From assembly GCA_965221795.1 (NCBI GenBank), contig OZ244914.1, positions 2,046,001-2,110,000 of the forward strand: DNA of 64,000 bases. Reading direction: 5' to 3'. Source of the DNA: VYFG01 sp965221795. GTDB taxonomy: Bacteria; Pseudomonadota; Gammaproteobacteria; Arenicellales; Poriferihabitantaceae. A model generated the notes under the pieces. That model worked only from the letters and a program-made list of their open reading frames with translations. It did not search any database and was not told where the DNA came from. Each line of letters starts with the position of its first letter. Within the stretch, counting starts at the first letter, position 1. Position numbers and translations under genes: made by a program. Below, piece by piece: positions 25,126 through 33,810 of the stretch.

Positions 25126-26484
25126 TCATAACAAGGCGATCTCCGCATTGCGTACCAGTTTCGTACGGATATCCAGATTTCCCCGGGAGACGATCCAGCC
25201 CCTGACAATCGCCAACGACCCTGGCTGATTGCTCACCCGGGCTTTCCATGAATCTGCATCCGGACCCTCCGGATTGTCGGGTGGCTTGCGGTGGATCCCA
25301 AGGGCACCGAACTCATGCCGGACGGTTTTCCAATCCGCCGCATGCTCCGCAGCGTATCGCTGAAAGATGACCGGTGTCACCAGAAAAAGGTCCTCCTCCA
25401 GAACATGCACCGGACTCTGGTGCTCGTTCACCTCCAACCGGCCCCCATTGAGGGCGGACTCAAGCCAGGTCCGGAAGGCTTCTCCCAGGGATGCATCGGA
25501 TCGGTGATCCGGATTCTTCGGATGAGACTCCTCTACCCGGATGGGGGGCACTCCCAGAGAGTCTTCGGATGCCGAAGGCGCGATCCGCTCGGTGGTGGGA
25601 GAAACAGCCTTCACCAGCTGGTGAGGTTTGATCGTGGGTGTCTCCCGGGATGCGCTCTGTGCCACCATCGCCTCGGATTTTACCGGATCAGTGACCGGCA
25701 TCGGCCGGGGGGCATCCCAATGGATCCTCTGGTCCGACCCGGTGGACCCGGCGGCTCCCCTCTTGGTCACGGATTCCCGACCGCCTCGGGCCACCAGATC
25801 CTGGACGGGCCCCGGAATCCCCAGGAATACGTGCAGAAATTCCGCATAGACCTCTGGATCGCTCGCCAGCCAGTGGAGTCCTTCTCCCGGCAGGATCCGC
25901 GACGCATACAGAAGGGAGGAGGCGAATCCCTCGGGCCGCAGTGGCGGAGACAGGAACTCGACCTGGAGGTATCGAGCCTTCGGTTCGGAGGCAAGGTCTC
26001 CCAGAAAAGGGCTCCAGTGACTCAAACGTTCCTGCTTTCGGTTGTAGAGGGTAATGGTTTGCCGGGACAGGGTTGGGCCCAGGTCACGCAGGAGTGCGGC
26101 TGCAAATACGGCATAGGTGTAGAGGTCCGCCTTGGTTTTCCGTTCTTCGGGGGTCCCGTCGACGGGTAAGTTCACGCCCTTGCGGAATCGGAGGGCATAA
26201 GCACTCGACTGAAGAAGATGGGACAGCAGTCCGCCCGGCCATGCATGATGATTCTGCTCGGTTGCCGGGCAGCACAGAACCTGCTCTGCGGTTCGTCCAA
26301 TCGGCTTCCGATACAAATGGTCGAAGGGGCGAGAAGCGATCCCGGCAGACTGCCAGATCGAGTCTATCGACAGTGCGTTGGCATTCAGCAAGTCCCTGAT
26401 TTCCGGGATCGGTAACAGCCCGGAACGCGGTTTAACAGGACGGGAAGGAAAATTTCGAAAAAACCAGTTGATTTTTGGTTTCAC
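25126..26484 (-). CDS. Divergent MobH-type relaxase (TraI_2-like), HD motif altered
   Basis: 452 residues. The N-terminal TraI_2 domain shows the family landmarks: LPIPEIRDLLN, CPATEQNHHAWPGGLLSHLL (His79, His80, His89) and TYAVFAAALLRDLG. In active MOBH relaxases the last motif reads HD; here it is Arg133-Asp134. The C-terminal domain (about 350-452) has FLVTPVIFQRYAAEH and GWIVSRGNL, as in TraI_2 C-terminal regions. MOBH relaxases nick oriT in conjugation. The length is shorter than typical (about 550-700). It could be inactive, an auxiliary copy, or a lineage using different metal ligands. It reads away from the tRNA toward the integrase. Confidence 0.72.
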   Translation of the reverse strand: MKPKINWFFRNFPSRPVKPRSGLLPIPEIRDLLNANALSIDSIWQSAGIASRPFDHLYRKPIGRTAEQVLCCPATEQNHHAWPGGLLSHLLQSSAYALRFRKGVNLPVDGTPEERKTKADLYTYAVFAAALLRDLGPTLSRQTITLYNRKQERLSHWSPFLGDLASEPKARYLQVEFLSPPLRPEGFASSLLYASRILPGEGLHWLASDPEVYAEFLHVFLGIPGPVQDLVARGGRESVTKRGAAGSTGSDQRIHWDAPRPMPVTDPVKSEAMVAQSASRETPTIKPHQLVKAVSPTTERIAPSASEDSLGVPPIRVEESHPKNPDHRSDASLGEAFRTWLESALNGGRLEVNEHQSPVHVLEEDLFLVTPVIFQRYAAEHAADWKTVRHEFGALGIHRKPPDNPEGPDADSWKARVSNQPGSLAIVRGWIVSRGNLDIRTKLVRNAEIALL

Positions 26485-26574
26485 TATGATTAGATTCCAT
26501 AATTACAACTGCTATTTTGGATGCATTATCCAAGTGAAAAAAGTATCTGTGTGAATCCGCATTGACTTGGGTCA

Positions 26575-26651
26575 GGGCCTGTAGCTCAGTTGGTTAGAGC
26601 AGTGGACTCATAATCTATTGGTCGCAGGTTCAAGTCCTGCCGGGCCCACCA
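26575..26651 (+). tRNA. tRNA-Ile with CAT anticodon (lysidine type)
   Basis: A complete cloverleaf with encoded CCA: 7-bp acceptor stem (GGGCCTG/CGGGCCC, one G-T pair), D-arm AGCTCAGTTGGTTAGAGC, anticodon loop CTCATAA, T-arm GCAGG-TTCAAGT-CCTGC. The TTGGTCGC variable region and T-arm resemble E. coli ileX more than elongator tRNA-Met, so tRNA-Ile2 (CAT read as AUA after lysidine modification) is preferred over Met. It lies between the relaxase gene and a parA/soj-like 5' fragment. Those genes commonly sit at ICE ends beside a tRNA attachment site. Confidence 0.88.
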
Positions 26652-26763
26652 CTTTTCGCGGCGTCAACGCACGACCGGTTGATTCAGGAATATTGTAGCA
26701 CGAAAGGCTGACATTCTTGCGTAAACATCAGTGGACCAAAGTCTTAACTGATGAGCAAGGAAG

Positions 26764-26862
26764 ATGATAATCAGCGGGTCCAATTCAAAAGGCGGCGTGG
26801 GGAAAACCACCCTCGTCGCCAACCTCTCGGGGTTCCTAGCAGATCGCGGCGGCGACCCAAAA
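26764..26862 (+). pseudogene. 5' fragment of parA/soj partition ATPase
   Basis: The ATG at 26764 has an AAGGAAG ribosome binding site directly upstream. It begins the ParA deviant Walker A motif: KGGVGKTT at residues 9-16, followed by LVANLSGFLAD. Similarity ends near residue 30, where the 109-bp inverted-repeat arm starts (26842). The rest of the gene is not found to the right of the repeats. In ICEs of the pKLC102/PAPI-1 kind soj is the first gene after the tRNA attachment site, which fits this position 113 bp from the tRNA end. Confidence 0.75.
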
Positions 26863-26950
26863 ATTCGCGCTGCGAGCGCTTCTTTTCGGTCCCGGATGGC
26901 AGCCATCTCGACTGCTGGCGATCCTGACCGAAGCCATCGGCCAAGGCAAG
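26842..26950 (-). repeat. 109-bp inverted repeat, left arm
   Basis: Imperfect inverse copy (about 84% identity by hand alignment) of 28071-28178. Both arms contain GCCGAAAAGAAGCGCTCGC and an internal GCGCT/AGCGC stem. The arms enclose the IS30 remnant. Confidence 0.8.
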
Positions 26951-26959
26951 GGCGAGCTC

Positions 26960-27881
26960 CGGACCTGAAGGCCGAGCGAAGCCGCTCCGGTGGATCACCA
27001 GAGGGCCCGGAGTGCCGGGGTCGAGGGGCGACCGCGGGCCGCGTCCGGGGGGAACCAACCCACGGGCAAAGACCTCCGCCGGGGTGCGGTACCCCAGGGC
27101 CTTCCGAGGCCGACGGTGGAGCCGGTCCGCCACCGCCCGCACCGAGCTTCGGTGCGATCTCCCGATCCCTCGCGAACTCTTTGCCATTGTCTGCCGTGCC
27201 GGTGTGAACCCGGTCCCGGACCGGACCCAGACGCCGGGTGAGCGCCGCGGTCTGGCCCTCCACCCACTCCAGGAAGGGAAACTTCGAGCCCCGATCCACG
27301 GCCGATACCAGCGCCCCCCCGGTGTCTCGCGCCAAGGATCGGTTCCCGCTCCCAATCGCCGATCCGGCTCTTCTCGGCCACCACCGAAGGCCGCTCCGCA
27401 AGGTCGACTCGATCGGGAATGTGGCCGCGTCTGGCAGGACGGCCGCCGCGCCCGTTCGGCTTCTGGCCCCGACGTCGCAGGCACCGGTACCGCGCCCCTC
27501 CGGCCTGCGGTCGGCCCGCGCCTGCGGGTAGATCCACTCCTTCCCCGCCATCCCTTCGCCCGGCAACCGAACCCAGCCGGCAATCTGCTCCGGGCTCCCG
27601 CCTTCCTGCCGCCGGTCCTCGACCACCGCCCAGCGCTCCGGGGTCATCTTCCGGGGAATCGAGGACGCCTCCCGGCGCCGGGTCGTCGCCTTGCCGTTGG
27701 CCTGTTGATGCCGGTCGCCGCGTTGGCCACGGTTACGCGAGGTCTCCCGCGAGATCGTGCCGGGGTCCCGTCCGAGATCGCGGGCGATCTCCCGTTTTGA
27801 CCACCCCCGATGCAACCGGGCGTGAATCTGGCATCGTTCGGCATGGGTCAGGTGGTGGTAGCCAGTTGGCATGACAACCAT
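26960..27881 (-). pseudogene. IS30-family transposase remnant with frameshifts
   Basis: Minus strand; the start near 27881 or 27872 gives the IS30 N-terminal helix-turn-helix (HLTHAERCQIHARLHRGWSKREIARDLG, DPGTISRE). The homologous frame then changes several times: PDRVDLAERPSVVAEKSRIGDWE is read in one frame, and SAVDRGSKFPFLEWV and TADNGKEFARDREIA in another. These are parts of the DDE domain. No single frame encodes a full transposase, so the copy is dead. The high GC of this copy is close to that of the ICE. Exact IS ends and target duplications could not be identified. Confidence 0.8.
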
Positions 27882-28070
27882 CCTCCGTTGGTGATCAACC
27901 GAGATGGTTGACCATCCTCTGGCCCACCGCAAGCGGCTTTTCAGCTCACCAGCCAGCGGCTTACAGGGTGTTGCACTTCACACTGGAAAAGGGGCTCCTA
28001 CTACCTGTTAAAGCATCAGGCGAAGCATGGGCTTAAGCACCTGATCATGGAGGCCGACACCCGGCAGGCT

Positions 28071-28178
28071 CTTGCGTTGGTCGATCGCCTATGTCAGTAT
28101 CGCCGGCCGTCGAGATTGTTGCCATCCGAGGCCGAAAAGAAGCGCTCGCAGCGCGGATTTTGCGGTCGCCGCCGCGAT
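28071..28178 (+). repeat. 109-bp inverted repeat, right arm (108 bp here)
   Basis: Partner of 26842-26950 in opposite orientation. In one shared frame both arms read SPAVE-x-x-AIR-x-RKEALAARI, with mostly synonymous or conservative changes. This hints at an origin in a translated sequence or a conserved structured repeat family. Confidence 0.8.
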
Positions 28179-28804
28179 CCCTCCCTTCGGGCTACGCCCT
28201 CATTCCGGGGTCGCGGCGCTGTTGCACTTCGGAGTGGAAGCGGGGATCAATGCGCGGCCGACTGGCCGCGGGCATTGTTTATAGTCCCTGGGGATCAGCG
28301 TGAAGCGCGTGTCGCGCTGATGCATCCGAAAACTGGGCATGGGGGTCCGGGATCTACGCGCCGGCCAGGATTTCGATTAGTCAGTGACCTGAGCCCACTG
28401 CAGTTCAATGTCCGCGCCCAGTCGGGTCGGCCACTCTTCCAATCAACCGGGCCCGCACCCGGAAAATTGCGGCATACCGCACGGCATGGCCGTGCTCTAA
28501 CATGTTTCCAATCCAGAGGCCCATGCCGGTCGGACTGACATGCGGAAAAGCGCCCTCGGGGCACCTTTTTTATTTGGCGGCGGGGATCCAAAGCAAGCCG
28601 GGCAGCCATTGGCCGCTCCGGTCGCCGACTCTCGCCGCCAGGCGGGAAAACCCGCTTGCAGTGGCCGATTCGCCTGTGGTAGATTTACCGTTATTAGGGA
28701 TGCAGCACCTCACGCTGCAAGAGCCGCCCAATTGAAATCGCGTTAGCGACCGCAGCATCGGCAGCCGGCGGCAGCCTTCCCTCCGGGAGGGCCGGATGCT
28801 ACAT

Positions 28805-28895
28805 CTAAATCCGGGTCCGTTTGGACTCACACCCGCATGGGGAGATTCTTCCCCATTCCGGGGGTTTCTTTCGTCTCCCCATTGCATTCATCAAC
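28805..28895 (+). promoter_or_regulatory. Leader element A with two mutually exclusive hairpins
   Basis: About 90 bp matching 29275-29365 at roughly 85-90% identity. ATGGGGAGA (28837-28845) can pair with TTCCCCAT (28849-28856) as a short hairpin, or perfectly over 9 bp with TCTCCCCAT (28874-28882). A G5T3 run lies between. Such competing stems are typical of attenuators and translational switches. The element ends 24 bp before an ATG. Confidence 0.55.
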
Positions 28896-28918
28896 TCTGA
28901 ATACATAAGGGGGAAATC

Positions 28919-29182
28919 ATGAAAGAAGACAACAAAGGCGACGCGCTTAGCGTCTTGGGGATAATGGAAGAAAAAGGCTGGAACAAAGAAGAAATCCGCG
29001 AGTTCGCCGACTACCTTGACCAGCGTGTGATTGAGGTCACTGAACCGATCATACGTCCGCTGGTTGAGCGGATGGATCAATTCGAATCGCGGGTGAAACA
29101 AGCTGGGATCGGGCTGGCGGTGCTTATAGTTTTTGCGCCGGAGCTCGTTCACCGGATCGCCGAACGATTCCTGGGCGGATAA
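28919..29182 (+). CDS. Small protein downstream of leader element A
   Basis: 87 residues from the ATG at 28919 with an AAGGGGGA ribosome binding site. A charged helical N-terminal half (KEDNKGDALSVLGIMEEKGW, with an EEIREFADYLDQRV helix) leads to a hydrophobic stretch near the C-terminus (GIGLAVLIVFAPELV, about residues 64-78), so it may be a tail-anchored membrane protein. No family recognised. The next gene starts with the same Met-Lys-Glu and has the same leader type, suggesting shared control rather than homology of the proteins. Confidence 0.55.
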   Translation: MKEDNKGDALSVLGIMEEKGWNKEEIREFADYLDQRVIEVTEPIIRPLVERMDQFESRVKQAGIGLAVLIVFAPELVHRIAERFLGG

Positions 29183-29274
29183 TTCCTGGATCGACAGCTG
29201 TTTTTTCTGCTGACCATCGGCCAGCTGCCATAATTCCTATCCAATTTCGCGGCCCCTGATTCAGGTGCCGCTTT

Positions 29275-29365
29275 CCTAAACCCGGGTCCGTCAGGGCCCA
29301 CACCCGCGCATGGGGAGATTTTCCCCATTCGGGGGTTTCTTTCGTCTCCCCATTGCATTTCTTCA
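29275..29365 (+). promoter_or_regulatory. Leader element B with two mutually exclusive hairpins
   Basis: Second copy of the 28805 element. ATGGGGAGA (29310-29318) pairs with TTCCCCAT (29321-29328) or, over 9 bp, with TCTCCCCAT (29345-29353). The differences between copies leave both pairings intact, which suggests selection on structure. It lies 24 bp before the ATG at 29390. Confidence 0.55.
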
Positions 29366-29389
29366 ACCATTTGCATGAGGAACCAAGCC

Positions 29390-29668
29390 ATGAAAGAAAC
29401 TGCCAACAACAAGAATGATGATGCCGAAGCCCGCAAGGATGGCCGGATCGCCGCGGTTGCCCGCGTAGCGGCCGACCTAGGCTATGCCTCCGCCTTATGG
29501 ACGCCGCACGGCGGCCATGTGGAGGTGTTCGACCGCTGGAGGTGGGAGTGCCGGCTGGACGGCCATGCGCTCGGCGAGTGCGTTGAGCTGTACTGCGCCG
29601 GCCTGCCGCTGGACGGGCAGGCGACCAGGAATCTGCGGGAGTTCCTGATCGATTTCATCCGGTGGTGA
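29390..29668 (+). CDS. Small protein downstream of leader element B
   Basis: 92 residues from the ATG at 29390, chosen because GAGGAA lies upstream at good spacing and the distance to the leader equals that of the previous gene; an ATG at 29375 is possible. The sequence has a lysine-rich start, a helix (IAAVARVAADLGYASALW), and a Trp-rich middle (VFDRWRWECRLDG) with two Cys. Soluble, no signal peptide, family unknown. An 18-bp GCCCCTC/GAGGGGC hairpin with a TACG loop follows. Confidence 0.55.
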   Translation: MKETANNKNDDAEARKDGRIAAVARVAADLGYASALWTPHGGHVEVFDRWRWECRLDGHALGECVELYCAGLPLDGQATRNLREFLIDFIRW

Positions 29669-29683
29669 CTTCATTCAGCCCGC

Positions 29684-29701
29684 GCCCCTCTACGGAGGGG
29701 C
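29684..29701 (+). terminator. Hairpin after the second small gene
   Basis: A perfect 7-bp stem GCCCCTC/GAGGGGC closes a stable TACG tetraloop, 16 bp past the stop at 29668. Only two T follow, so termination strength is uncertain. Confidence 0.45.
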
Positions 29702-29879
29702 TTAAGTACGCTGATCCCGGACTGCGGCTGGTCCATACCCACATCAATACCAAGCTTTTCCCGGGTTTGTGTTTGTAATGGGGATGTACACCACAGTGAA
29801 CCCAAAAATTCATCAGTTTTTTCTCAATCACCGGACTTGGCTAGATTCTAGATAAGCTCAGGAACGAGGGGGGCGGGCG

Positions 29880-31226
29880 TTACTTCACCACCAGAAAAAG
29901 GGAGCTTCCGTTTCGCAGCAATCGTATCAGCCAGACTCGTTCAGATCGGGATTGGATAGCCGTCAGGTCCGACACAGATTCGACTCGCCTACGATTGATG
30001 GAGTAGATGATATCTTTGGGTCGGATTCCGGTCCGCTCTGCGGGGGAGCTGGGTTCGACCTGTATGACCCGTACAGCACGACGCCCCTCTCTGGAGGTCA
30101 CTTCCTCAAAAGAGGCTCCGGAAAATCGACTGCCCCGGAGTGCCGGAGTCGGAACTTGCGCTACAGTATCTGGACGCTGGATCGTGACAGTTGCATGATA
30201 CCGATTTGTCCCTCGGAAATAGGTCACGGTGCCACGGTCCCCAGTTCGCATGAGTCCGACCGCATTTCGCAAGTCTATACGGTCATCTACCTGAAGGCCA
30301 TTGAAGCGGATAATCACATCCCCGGATTGCATGCCGATCTGATCTGCGGCAGAGCCTGGAATGACTTGGGATACCACCACGCCGCGATGATGCGGAACTC
30401 CCAAAGCCTCGGCTAGGGAGGGAGTAAGATCTTGCATCCTCACACCGAGAATTCCCCGTCGAACATCCCCATGCTCAACAATCTGGGCCATCAGCGTCGC
30501 AGCCATATCGATGGGAATGGAAAGTCCGATCCCAATGCTTCCTCCCCCACGGGACAGGATTGCAGTGTTGATCCCTACCAGTTCTCCCCGAAGGTTGACC
30601 AGCGCACCTCCAGAGTTTCCCGGATTGATGGAAGCATCGGTCTGGATAAAATCTTCATACCCCTCGATACCCAAGCCACTTCGCCCCAATGCACTCACAA
30701 TGCCGGAGGTAACGGTTTGACGAAGGCCGAATGGACTGCCGATAGCGACCACAAAATCACCTACCCGGAGTTCGGCAGAGCGGCCAATGGCAATCGCCTG
30801 CAGATTCTTTGCCGGCACCTGAATAACCGCCACGTCACTGTCTTTGTCCGATCCCGCCAGCACGGCCTGCAACGTCCGTCCATCATTGGTGGTCACGGTG
30901 ATTTTATCGGCCCCTTCGATTACATGATGGTTGGTCAGGATGTAGCCATGTGTGGCATCTACAATCACGCCAGAACCTAGGCTACTGTTTTCCTGTTGGC
31001 GGGGCTCAAAAAAGTGGCGGAAGAACGGGTCGTCCCGCAACGGATGACTACCGGTACGGACTCGGATAGAGGTGGAAATATTTACCACGGTGGGCAATAC
31101 ATTCTCCAGCATTGGGGCAAGGCTTGGCAGGGGGGCTCCGTCGATGTGTGCCGAAGCGGGCGTGCTCAGGCCCATTATGCCGAAGAGCCCGGCCCCCATA
31201 AGCAGGTGTAGGATCATGCCCCTCAT
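29880..31226 (-). CDS. degQ: Periplasmic serine protease, DegP/DegQ (HtrA) family
   Basis: 448 residues with a signal peptide (cleavage near Ala26). The trypsin-like domain carries the triad His101 (TNHHV), Asp131 (DSDVAVIQV) and Ser205 (NPGNSGGAL), followed by two PDZ domains (about 250-345 and 365-448). It degrades misfolded periplasmic proteins. The size is nearer DegQ (455) than DegP (474), and the loop around residues 60-80 is short, so DegQ or MucD-like is preferred. An ATG at 31217 is an alternative start. It is the first clear core gene right of the island remnant. Confidence 0.9.
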   Translation of the reverse strand: MRGMILHLLMGAGLFGIMGLSTPASAHIDGAPLPSLAPMLENVLPTVVNISTSIRVRTGSHPLRDDPFFRHFFEPRQQENSSLGSGVIVDATHGYILTNHHVIEGADKITVTTNDGRTLQAVLAGSDKDSDVAVIQVPAKNLQAIAIGRSAELRVGDFVVAIGSPFGLRQTVTSGIVSALGRSGLGIEGYEDFIQTDASINPGNSGGALVNLRGELVGINTAILSRGGGSIGIGLSIPIDMAATLMAQIVEHGDVRRGILGVRMQDLTPSLAEALGVPHHRGVVVSQVIPGSAADQIGMQSGDVIIRFNGLQVDDRIDLRNAVGLMRTGDRGTVTYFRGTNRYHATVTIQRPDTVAQVPTPALRGSRFSGASFEEVTSREGRRAVRVIQVEPSSPAERTGIRPKDIIYSINRRRVESVSDLTAIQSRSERVWLIRLLRNGSSLFLVVK

Positions 31227-31537
31227 GGTTCTGTCACCTGGAGTGAATATAGGGGTAAAGATAATTTCGAATCCAGGAAAATCAAATCAACGGACTGATT
31301 TCGGCACCCCACTCGAGAGGTTTAGAGCCGGAAATGATCGGGCTCGGATCTGGTTTTTGTGGGGGATGATTGATCCGGTCCCTTGTGAAGGTTTGTCTGC
31401 CGTATTCCTTGGTTCCGGGCTATTGTCACCAAGTATATATTATGTGTCAGGTCGGTAGTATCCGTTGGGCACACTTCTTGCGTGCTACTCAATTATGGCA
31501 ACCGAAAGGTATGAAACCCATATTTCAGAGGCAGTGA

Positions 31538-33052
31538 TCAGGCAGCAAGCCATCGGTCAACTTCCTCTCGAGCCGAAAACACCACAGTGCTATCAAACCG
31601 AAAGGAATTGTGAACAAAGTTGGAACAGGCTGGCTGGTGGTATTGCTTCTGGTAGAAGTCCCGGTGGGCGCAGATGTCTTTCAGGGCCATGACAAGAGCA
31701 TTCACATCCTCCAGGGTGTTGTAGATACCGAAGCTGGCACGTACCATGCCTCGCTGCAACTCGGCCAGTGCTTCCATCTCTTCGTTGCTCAGGCCGTCCA
31801 GCTGTTCCTGCAGGTCGTCGGTGATCATTTCCCGCACATAGGGATGGGCACAGAAACAGGCGTTACGGACAGCAATGTTGTGGTAGTCATTAAGGATCGC
31901 AGCAGTGAGGGAGTGGTGCATCTCGCGCACATTGAACGAAATGGCACCAGTGCGATGGCATTCACGGGTATCAATACAGCCATAAATGGTCACTCCATCG
32001 ACCTGACGCATTTCTCGGATAGCATAATCAATCAGGGCACTTTCGTGGGTGTCGATTACGTCCATGCCGATCTTTTGCAGGGTATAGAGTACGGTCGATA
32101 GGGCAATCGCCCCGGCAATATTGGGTGTGCCGGCTTCTTCTCGATCTGGAAAATCTTCTGTGGGAAGATAGCGATCTTCATAGACATCTTCCACCATGCC
32201 ACCGCCCACCTCATCCGGTTCCACGCCGCAGAAAATATCCTTGCGGGTGATTACCACACCGGGGGAAGCGGGGGTATAGATCTTGTGGCCGGACATGGCC
32301 ACCATATCCAGATTCCGGTATGGATTGTCATGTCCGCTCATCTGGATCGGGACGTGGGCTGCCATTTGGGCGGCATCCACCAATATCAGCGTGCCGTACC
32401 GATGGGCCAGTTCGGCGATATCGTAAATTGGATTGACAATGCCAGTGACATTGGAAACGCCAGTAACGGAAACGTAGTTCACCCGCTTCCCGTATTGCTG
32501 GAGTGCCGCCTCCATGCGCACCAAGTCTACACAGCCGAAGCCATCTGCAGTGGTGACCACCGGGATGTGCAGCACCGTGCCAAAATGCTTCCGGTGTGGC
32601 AGGTCGTTGGAGTGATGTTCCATGATCGAAGTGATGACCACATCTCGCCCCGGTCTCTTTCTTGCCAGCGTACGGGCAATCCGATTGATCGCAGCGGTGG
32701 TGCCGCTGCCAATAAAAAAGCAGCCATGGATTTGTGGATCAGCCCGGACAAAATCCAGTACCGTTCGGTGGGCCCACTCGAATTCATGGGTCGATAACTG
32801 GGCGTTGAAGTGTACATCGGTATGGGTGTTAGCGTAGTAAGGCAGAAATTTTTCCATCACCTCCCGGACGATGCCTAGTTGTAGCGTACTGGCGGTACTG
32901 TCGAGATATATCCGGCGGCGAGTTTGACCATTGGCCAAGCGATATTCCACATCCAGCCCGATGGTACTCTGGCGAAGCTTTTCCAGAGCTCGGTGCGGAT
33001 TAGTGATACCTTGGTCGTTCTCGGGAAAAGCGGGCAAAGGATTTTTTATCAT
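31538..33052 (-). CDS. Aminotransferase class V (cysteine desulfurase-like)
   Basis: 504 residues, a PLP enzyme of fold type I. Visible landmarks are EHHSND (His146/His147, ring-stacking), the VDAAQMAAH cofactor motif (Asp226, Gln229), and the Schiff-base lysine Lys257 in MSGHKIYTPASPG. SufS/CsdA-type desulfurases share these, and a possible active-site loop Cys is present (NACFCAHPYV, near 395). The protein is about 100 residues longer than SufS, with extra N- and C-terminal parts, so the substrate may differ. No Suf or Isc genes are next to it. The AT-rich stretch upstream probably holds its promoter. Confidence 0.78.
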   Translation of the reverse strand: MIKNPLPAFPENDQGITNPHRALEKLRQSTIGLDVEYRLANGQTRRRIYLDSTASTLQLGIVREVMEKFLPYYANTHTDVHFNAQLSTHEFEWAHRTVLDFVRADPQIHGCFFIGSGTTAAINRIARTLARKRPGRDVVITSIMEHHSNDLPHRKHFGTVLHIPVVTTADGFGCVDLVRMEAALQQYGKRVNYVSVTGVSNVTGIVNPIYDIAELAHRYGTLILVDAAQMAAHVPIQMSGHDNPYRNLDMVAMSGHKIYTPASPGVVITRKDIFCGVEPDEVGGGMVEDVYEDRYLPTEDFPDREEAGTPNIAGAIALSTVLYTLQKIGMDVIDTHESALIDYAIREMRQVDGVTIYGCIDTRECHRTGAISFNVREMHHSLTAAILNDYHNIAVRNACFCAHPYVREMITDDLQEQLDGLSNEEMEALAELQRGMVRASFGIYNTLEDVNALVMALKDICAHRDFYQKQYHQPACSNFVHNSFRFDSTVVFSAREEVDRWLAA

Positions 33053-33528
33053 AACAATATTCCTCTTGTAAGAAAAACCTACCCTATACGAATGGCGTAT
33101 AACAATATTTTATATTTTTTAGATTATAAGAATATAATATACCCTAAAATCAGTTTATTCAAGTGCTTTGGTCTTTTTTGCAATCCGGTTCTTTTGCACA
33201 GTGTCTGCCACGGGTCCCGTTGTCCCTATCGGATGCCAGGTTCAGGGACGTATTTCCGATCCGGGTGGACCCTGATGGCATCGGTTAGGGAGGCCAGCAT
33301 TTAGCATTTTATCCCGGTCTTTCTGTATTGCATTCGGTACTGCCATCGAGTCGCTGAAGCTGATATCCTTCGATACATATGGTCGGGTTTTTGAAGTCAA
33401 TACAAGAGGGGTCATGGGGCAAATCCCCAGCCCCGAACTCATAGCCTGCTGCAGCGCCCCTGGGTAATGTGCTGTTGTTGAGCGACCGGGATAACGATAC
33501 CAACCGATACCGAATTTCTGGAGGCTCC
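33053..33528. other. AT-rich intergenic region
   Basis: Divergent spacing between the aminotransferase and the HlyU-like gene. A very AT-rich tract at about 33095-33160 (TATATTTTTTAGATTATAAG type) is suited to promoters. No gene or clear repeat is seen in the remainder. Confidence 0.5.
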
Positions 33529-33810
33529 ATGTTCAAATTCCTGAAAAGACTATCTGGCGGTGACCGGGCTGAGCCAACAAGAGCGGAGACAGCTATGGAA
33601 TATAAGGGGTATGTCATTGTGCCGGCTCCTCGCCAAGAAAGCGGTGGCTGGACCACGGAAGCGACAATCACACGAGATACGGACGGTGAGACTCGTACGC
33701 ACCGCTTCATCCGGGCCGATCGCTCGACCAGCCGGGAGAGCGCTCTGGAACTGACACTCAGTAAGTGTCGCCAGACGATCGACCAGTTGGGAGAACAGAT
33801 CTTTCACTGA
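33529..33810 (+). CDS. HlyU-like small regulator
   Basis: 93 residues from the ATG at 33529, with CTGGAGG 8 bp upstream. The sequence pattern matches the HlyU (PF10115) family: MFKFLKRL start, EYKGYVIVPAP, an ETRTHRFIRAD core and a C-terminal helix with QTIDQLGEQIF. The full-length family protein is about 90-100 residues. In Vibrio an HlyU of this name regulates haemolysin, but many members are of unknown role, so only family membership is claimed. It stands alone with long gaps on both sides. Confidence 0.8.
   Translation: MFKFLKRLSGGDRAEPTRAETAMEYKGYVIVPAPRQESGGWTTEATITRDTDGETRTHRFIRADRSTSRESALELTLSKCRQTIDQLGEQIFH

Larger units (their letters stand above)
27882..28918. other. Degenerate region with repeats, no intact gene
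   Basis: Contains the right inverted-repeat arm (28071-28178) and two related segments beginning TGTTGCACTTC (27969 and 28216). A short coding-like frame at about 27995-28130 (SYYLLKHQAKHGLKHL, then EADTRQALALVDRL) could be the tail of a gene cut by the insertion. The first of two matching leader sequences begins at 28805. The rest shows nothing I can name. Confidence 0.5.
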
